64,000 nt of DNA from Pseudomonas viridiflava (GTDB lineage: Bacteria > Pseudomonadota > Gammaproteobacteria > Pseudomonadales > Pseudomonadaceae), in contig NZ_UWFA01000416.1 of NCBI RefSeq assembly GCF_900601905.1, positions 124,001 to 188,000 on the forward strand, given 5' to 3'. The notes beneath the pieces are model-generated. The model ran no database searches. It was not told the origin of the DNA and was given only the letters and a program-made list of their open reading frames with translations. The position numbers and the translations under genes are program-made. Numbering within the stretch: position 1 is the stretch's first letter; every line of letters begins with the position of its first letter. This document shows, in pieces, positions 61,575 to 64,000 of this stretch.

Positions 61575-62971
61575 TGAAATCCCTGAAGCTGTTCATGCCA
61601 AGCCTGCTGGTGCTGGCCCTGGCGGCGTGTGCCGTAGGCCCGGATTACAAGGCCCCTGACACGGCCCCGGCAAAAGTCGCCGCAGCCGCCAAGGGCAACT
61701 ATGACCGCAGTCACCTGGAAACCGTCTGGTGGCAGCAGTTCGATGACCCGACTCTCAACCAGTTGGTGTCTCGCTCCCTGGAAGGCAACCGCGAACTGCG
61801 GGTCGCCTTTGCTCGATTGAAAGCGGCGCGGGCCATTCGCGACGACGTCAGCAATGACGCCATGCCCGTGATCACCAGCCGGGTCAGCAGTGATCAGGCC
61901 AAAGGTCAGCAACCCGGGATTACCGAGCGCCGGGTCAAAAGCGAGCGCTACGACCTGGGTCTGGACATGGCCTGGGAGCTTGACCTGTTCGGCCGTATCC
62001 AGCGACAACTGGAAGCCAGCGACGCCGATCAGGATGTCGCCGAAGCCAACCTCTATCAGTTGCAGGTCACGTTGACGGCCGAACTGGTGGATGCCTACGG
62101 CCAGCTGCGGGGTGCGCAACTGCGCGAAAACATTGCCCGGGAAAACCTGAAAAACCAGCAGGACTCGCGCGGCGTGACTGCGCAATTACGCGATGCGGGG
62201 GTGGGTAACGAACTGGACGTGGTGCGTGCTGACGCGCGCCTGGCAGCGGTGGAAGCATCGGTGCCACAGCTGCAGGCCGAACAGGTCCGCCAGCGCAACC
62301 GTATTGCAACCTTGCTCGGTGAGCGCCCGGAAAACCTCAGCGTTGACCTCAGCCCGGCGAAATTACCGGCGATTGCCAAAGCGCTGGCCATTGGTGACCC
62401 CACCCAGGTACTGCGTCATCGCCCGGATGTGCGGGCAGCTGAACGTCAGCTGGCGTCTTCGACAGCAAGCATTGGCGTGGCTACTGCCGATCTGTTCCCT
62501 CGGGTCAGCCTCAGCGGTTTCCTGGGTTTCACCGCCGGGCGCGGTTCACAGATCGGCTCCTCGGCGGCCAAAGCCTGGGCGCTGGGCCCGAGCATTACTT
62601 GGGCCGCTTTTGACCTGGGCAGTGTCCGCGCCAGAATTCGTGGCGCTGATGCCGACGCCGAAGGCGCGCTGGCCAACTATGAGCAGCAGGTGCTGCTCGC
62701 GCTGGAAGAGTCGGAAAACGCCTTCAGCGACTATGACAAACGCCAGCAGCGCCTGATCTCGCTGATCCGCCAGAGCGAAGCCAGTCGTTCAGCCGCCAAT
62801 CTGGCGTCGGTGCAGTACCGCGAAGGCACGGCTGATTTTCTGGTGTTGCTCGATGCCGAACGCGAGCGCCTGGCCGCTGAAGATTCCCAGGCACAGGCGG
62901 AAATCGATCTGTACCACGGCATTGTGGCTATTTACAAAGCCATGGGGGGTGGTTGGCAGCCACAGGCCTGA
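61574..62971 (+). CDS. oprN: OprN, outer-membrane efflux channel lipoprotein
   Basis: This 465-residue NodT/TolC-family channel has a lipoprotein signal ending LAAC (C19), followed by VGPDYKAPD, the usual family start. Two repeated helical halves (LVSRSLEGNRELRVAFARLKAAR, and LASSTASIGVATADLFPRVSLSGFLG) are seen. It forms the exit duct for MexEF and may also serve the other RND pump in the window, which lacks a channel. ATG 61574 is preferred to the TTG before it. Confidence 0.93.
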   Translation: MKSLKLFMPSLLVLALAACAVGPDYKAPDTAPAKVAAAAKGNYDRSHLETVWWQQFDDPTLNQLVSRSLEGNRELRVAFARLKAARAIRDDVSNDAMPVITSRVSSDQAKGQQPGITERRVKSERYDLGLDMAWELDLFGRIQRQLEASDADQDVAEANLYQLQVTLTAELVDAYGQLRGAQLRENIARENLKNQQDSRGVTAQLRDAGVGNELDVVRADARLAAVEASVPQLQAEQVRQRNRIATLLGERPENLSVDLSPAKLPAIAKALAIGDPTQVLRHRPDVRAAERQLASSTASIGVATADLFPRVSLSGFLGFTAGRGSQIGSSAAKAWALGPSITWAAFDLGSVRARIRGADADAEGALANYEQQVLLALEESENAFSDYDKRQQRLISLIRQSEASRSAANLASVQYREGTADFLVLLDAERERLAAEDSQAQAEIDLYHGIVAIYKAMGGGWQPQA

Positions 62972-62998
62972 TCACTGATCCGGTCGCATCAAGCCAAG

Positions 62999-63029
62999 GC
63001 CCCGCCACTCTTGAGTCGCGGGGCTTTTT
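62999..63029 (+). terminator. Intrinsic terminator of mexEF-oprN
   Basis: GCCCCGC and GCGGGGC pair around a loop that itself contains CACTC/GAGTc pairing, followed by TTTTTA. It lies 28 bp after the oprN stop. Confidence 0.88.
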
Positions 63030-63108
63030 ACTGCCTGCGGTGCGGGTGCGCCCCGGATTGGCGTTTGACAGCCAGCGGTCACTGCTCGAAGCTGCAAGCC
63101 GCGTAATA

Positions 63109-64000
63109 ATGGATACCGGTATGTTTAGAAGGCCTTTACGGAACTACGTCCTGCAGCTCAAAAACAGCCATCGCAGGCAGTTGAGGGTGGCTCTTGGCCT
63201 GCTGGCGCTGGTGTTGGCGATCGGCATCCTCGCCTGGAATACAACCAAGGCGCCGCCTGTGGTGCAGACGCTCAGCCATACCTACGAGCAAGCCCTCGAA
63301 CAGGCCCACAACGGACAGCCTGGCGCCGCGCGGGTGCTTTATCAGCAGCTGGCGCGCAGCGACCTGTCCGACATTCGGCGAGCAAGCCTGCTGGCCGAAC
63401 TGGGCAACTACCCCAGCCCTCAAGCCTTGAAGCTGTTGAACGTGGACCTGCGCCATGAATCGCCTCTGGTTCGTGAGGCCGCCATAGACGCCGCCGTGGC
63501 GCTGGTTCCAGATGGCAAGCGCAGCGTCTTGCTTGGCCCATTGCTGGATGACCCGGACCTCGCCGTGCGCGGGCATGCAGTCAACGCCTTGCTGGATCTC
63601 ACCCCTGACGAGTCAGGCCTTTACTATGGAGCCTTGCAGGCCAGCGTCGACGCCTGGCTTGCGCGCCTGAAAAAACAGTCGCCGTCGGCAGAAAACCAGC
63701 TGCAGCTGGCAAAGCTGCTGGAGCACAGTGGCGATCACGCCGCCGCCCTGGCCACGTTGCAGCAGGCACTCCTTACCGAACCGAAAAATCTCCAGCTGGC
63801 GGTCGCTTACGTTGACCTGCTCGACCAGCAGGGTCAGACCGAGCGTGCCCGCCAGTTGCTGGGCCAACTGCTGGAGCAGCATCCCGATTCGTCGCGCCTT
63901 CAACACGCTCTTGCCAGATGGTTACTGCAACACGACCAGAAAGAATTCGCCTTGCTCGCCTTTGCCAAGGCGGTCGAGCTGGGCCCCGACAATATTGGCT
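63109..64000 (+). CDS. Membrane-anchored HEAT/TPR-like repeat protein, 3' part cut by window edge
   Basis: The frame runs from ATG 63109 (or ATG 63121, MFRRPLRNY) for 297 codons to the edge. One membrane helix lies at about residues 27-43 (VALGLLALVLAIGILAW). Next come HEAT-like pairs (VREAAIDAAVALVPDGKRSVLL; VRGHAVNALLDL), then TPR-like repeats (LLEHSGDHAAALATLQQALLTEPKN; QTERARQLLGQLLEQHPD). Such proteins are scaffolds in envelope assembly or regulation. No signal cleavage is evident. The function is unknown and the 3' end lies outside the window. Confidence 0.75.
   Translation, partial: MDTGMFRRPLRNYVLQLKNSHRRQLRVALGLLALVLAIGILAWNTTKAPPVVQTLSHTYEQALEQAHNGQPGAARVLYQQLARSDLSDIRRASLLAELGNYPSPQALKLLNVDLRHESPLVREAAIDAAVALVPDGKRSVLLGPLLDDPDLAVRGHAVNALLDLTPDESGLYYGALQASVDAWLARLKKQSPSAENQLQLAKLLEHSGDHAAALATLQQALLTEPKNLQLAVAYVDLLDQQGQTERARQLLGQLLEQHPDSSRLQHALARWLLQHDQKEFALLAFAKAVELGPDNIG

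Noticed and set aside
1..64000. CRISPR arrays, tRNA or rRNA genes, prophage or IS elements
   Set aside because: No regularly spaced repeats, no cloverleaf or rRNA sequence, and no transposase or integrase reading frame were found on either strand.

Overview
The window reads as a stretch of a Pseudomonas chromosome of the non-aeruginosa type (P. putida, P. fluorescens or P. syringae relatives). The grounds are dense GC-rich coding, inverted pairs of Pseudomonas REP sequences, a DUF1652 gene, recognisable xenA, ptxS-kguEKT, mexS/mexT and mexEF-oprN genes, and a lexA2-imuA-imuB-dnaE2 mutagenesis operon. There is no rRNA, tRNA, CRISPR array, phage or insertion sequence. Both edges cut a gene.

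Region 1 (1-18005) is catabolic. It opens with a cut LysR gene divergent from a 2-hydroxyacid dehydrogenase and a sugar-acid-type MFS permease. A facing pair follows: an IlvD/Edd dehydratase and an FAH-fold enzyme that look like the two dehydration steps of an oxidative sugar-acid pathway. Then come two related LysR/MHS-permease divergons. The first leads to an acetylpolyamine-amidohydrolase-like enzyme. The second leads to a tightly overlapped set: class II aldolase, GhrA-like reductase, M20 amidohydrolase, a third MHS permease, RidA and an RraA-fold protein. I do not recognise this cluster as a described pathway, and it is the best candidate here for an undescribed catabolic system, probably for an N-substituted hydroxy or keto acid.

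Region 2 (18013-36387) holds DUF1883, an ArsR repressor divergent from xenA, a lipoprotein polysaccharide deacetylase, an orphan receiver protein, the lexA2-imuA-imuB-dnaE2 operon with a clear self-operator, a histidine phosphatase, an MFS exporter, and the 2-ketogluconate operon (ptxS, kguE, kguK, kguT) with two PtxS operators but no kguD. A chemoreceptor with a likely FliA promoter and a DUF1652 gene follow.

Region 3 (36373-46282) carries a UvrD-like helicase with an unusual run of GX3 repeats, a pirin, phosphoglucomutase, an XPD/DinG-like helicase fused to a PD-(D/E)XK nuclease, and a PP-loop ATPase of unknown role beside an AT-rich gap.

Region 4 (46283-62971) is an efflux locus. mexS and mexT are divergent as in P. 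aeruginosa, but mexEF-oprN lies 8.5 kb further on. Between them sit an adaptor/RND/DHA2-MFS operon and a divergent RstAB-like two-component system. The window ends in a membrane-anchored HEAT/TPR-like protein.
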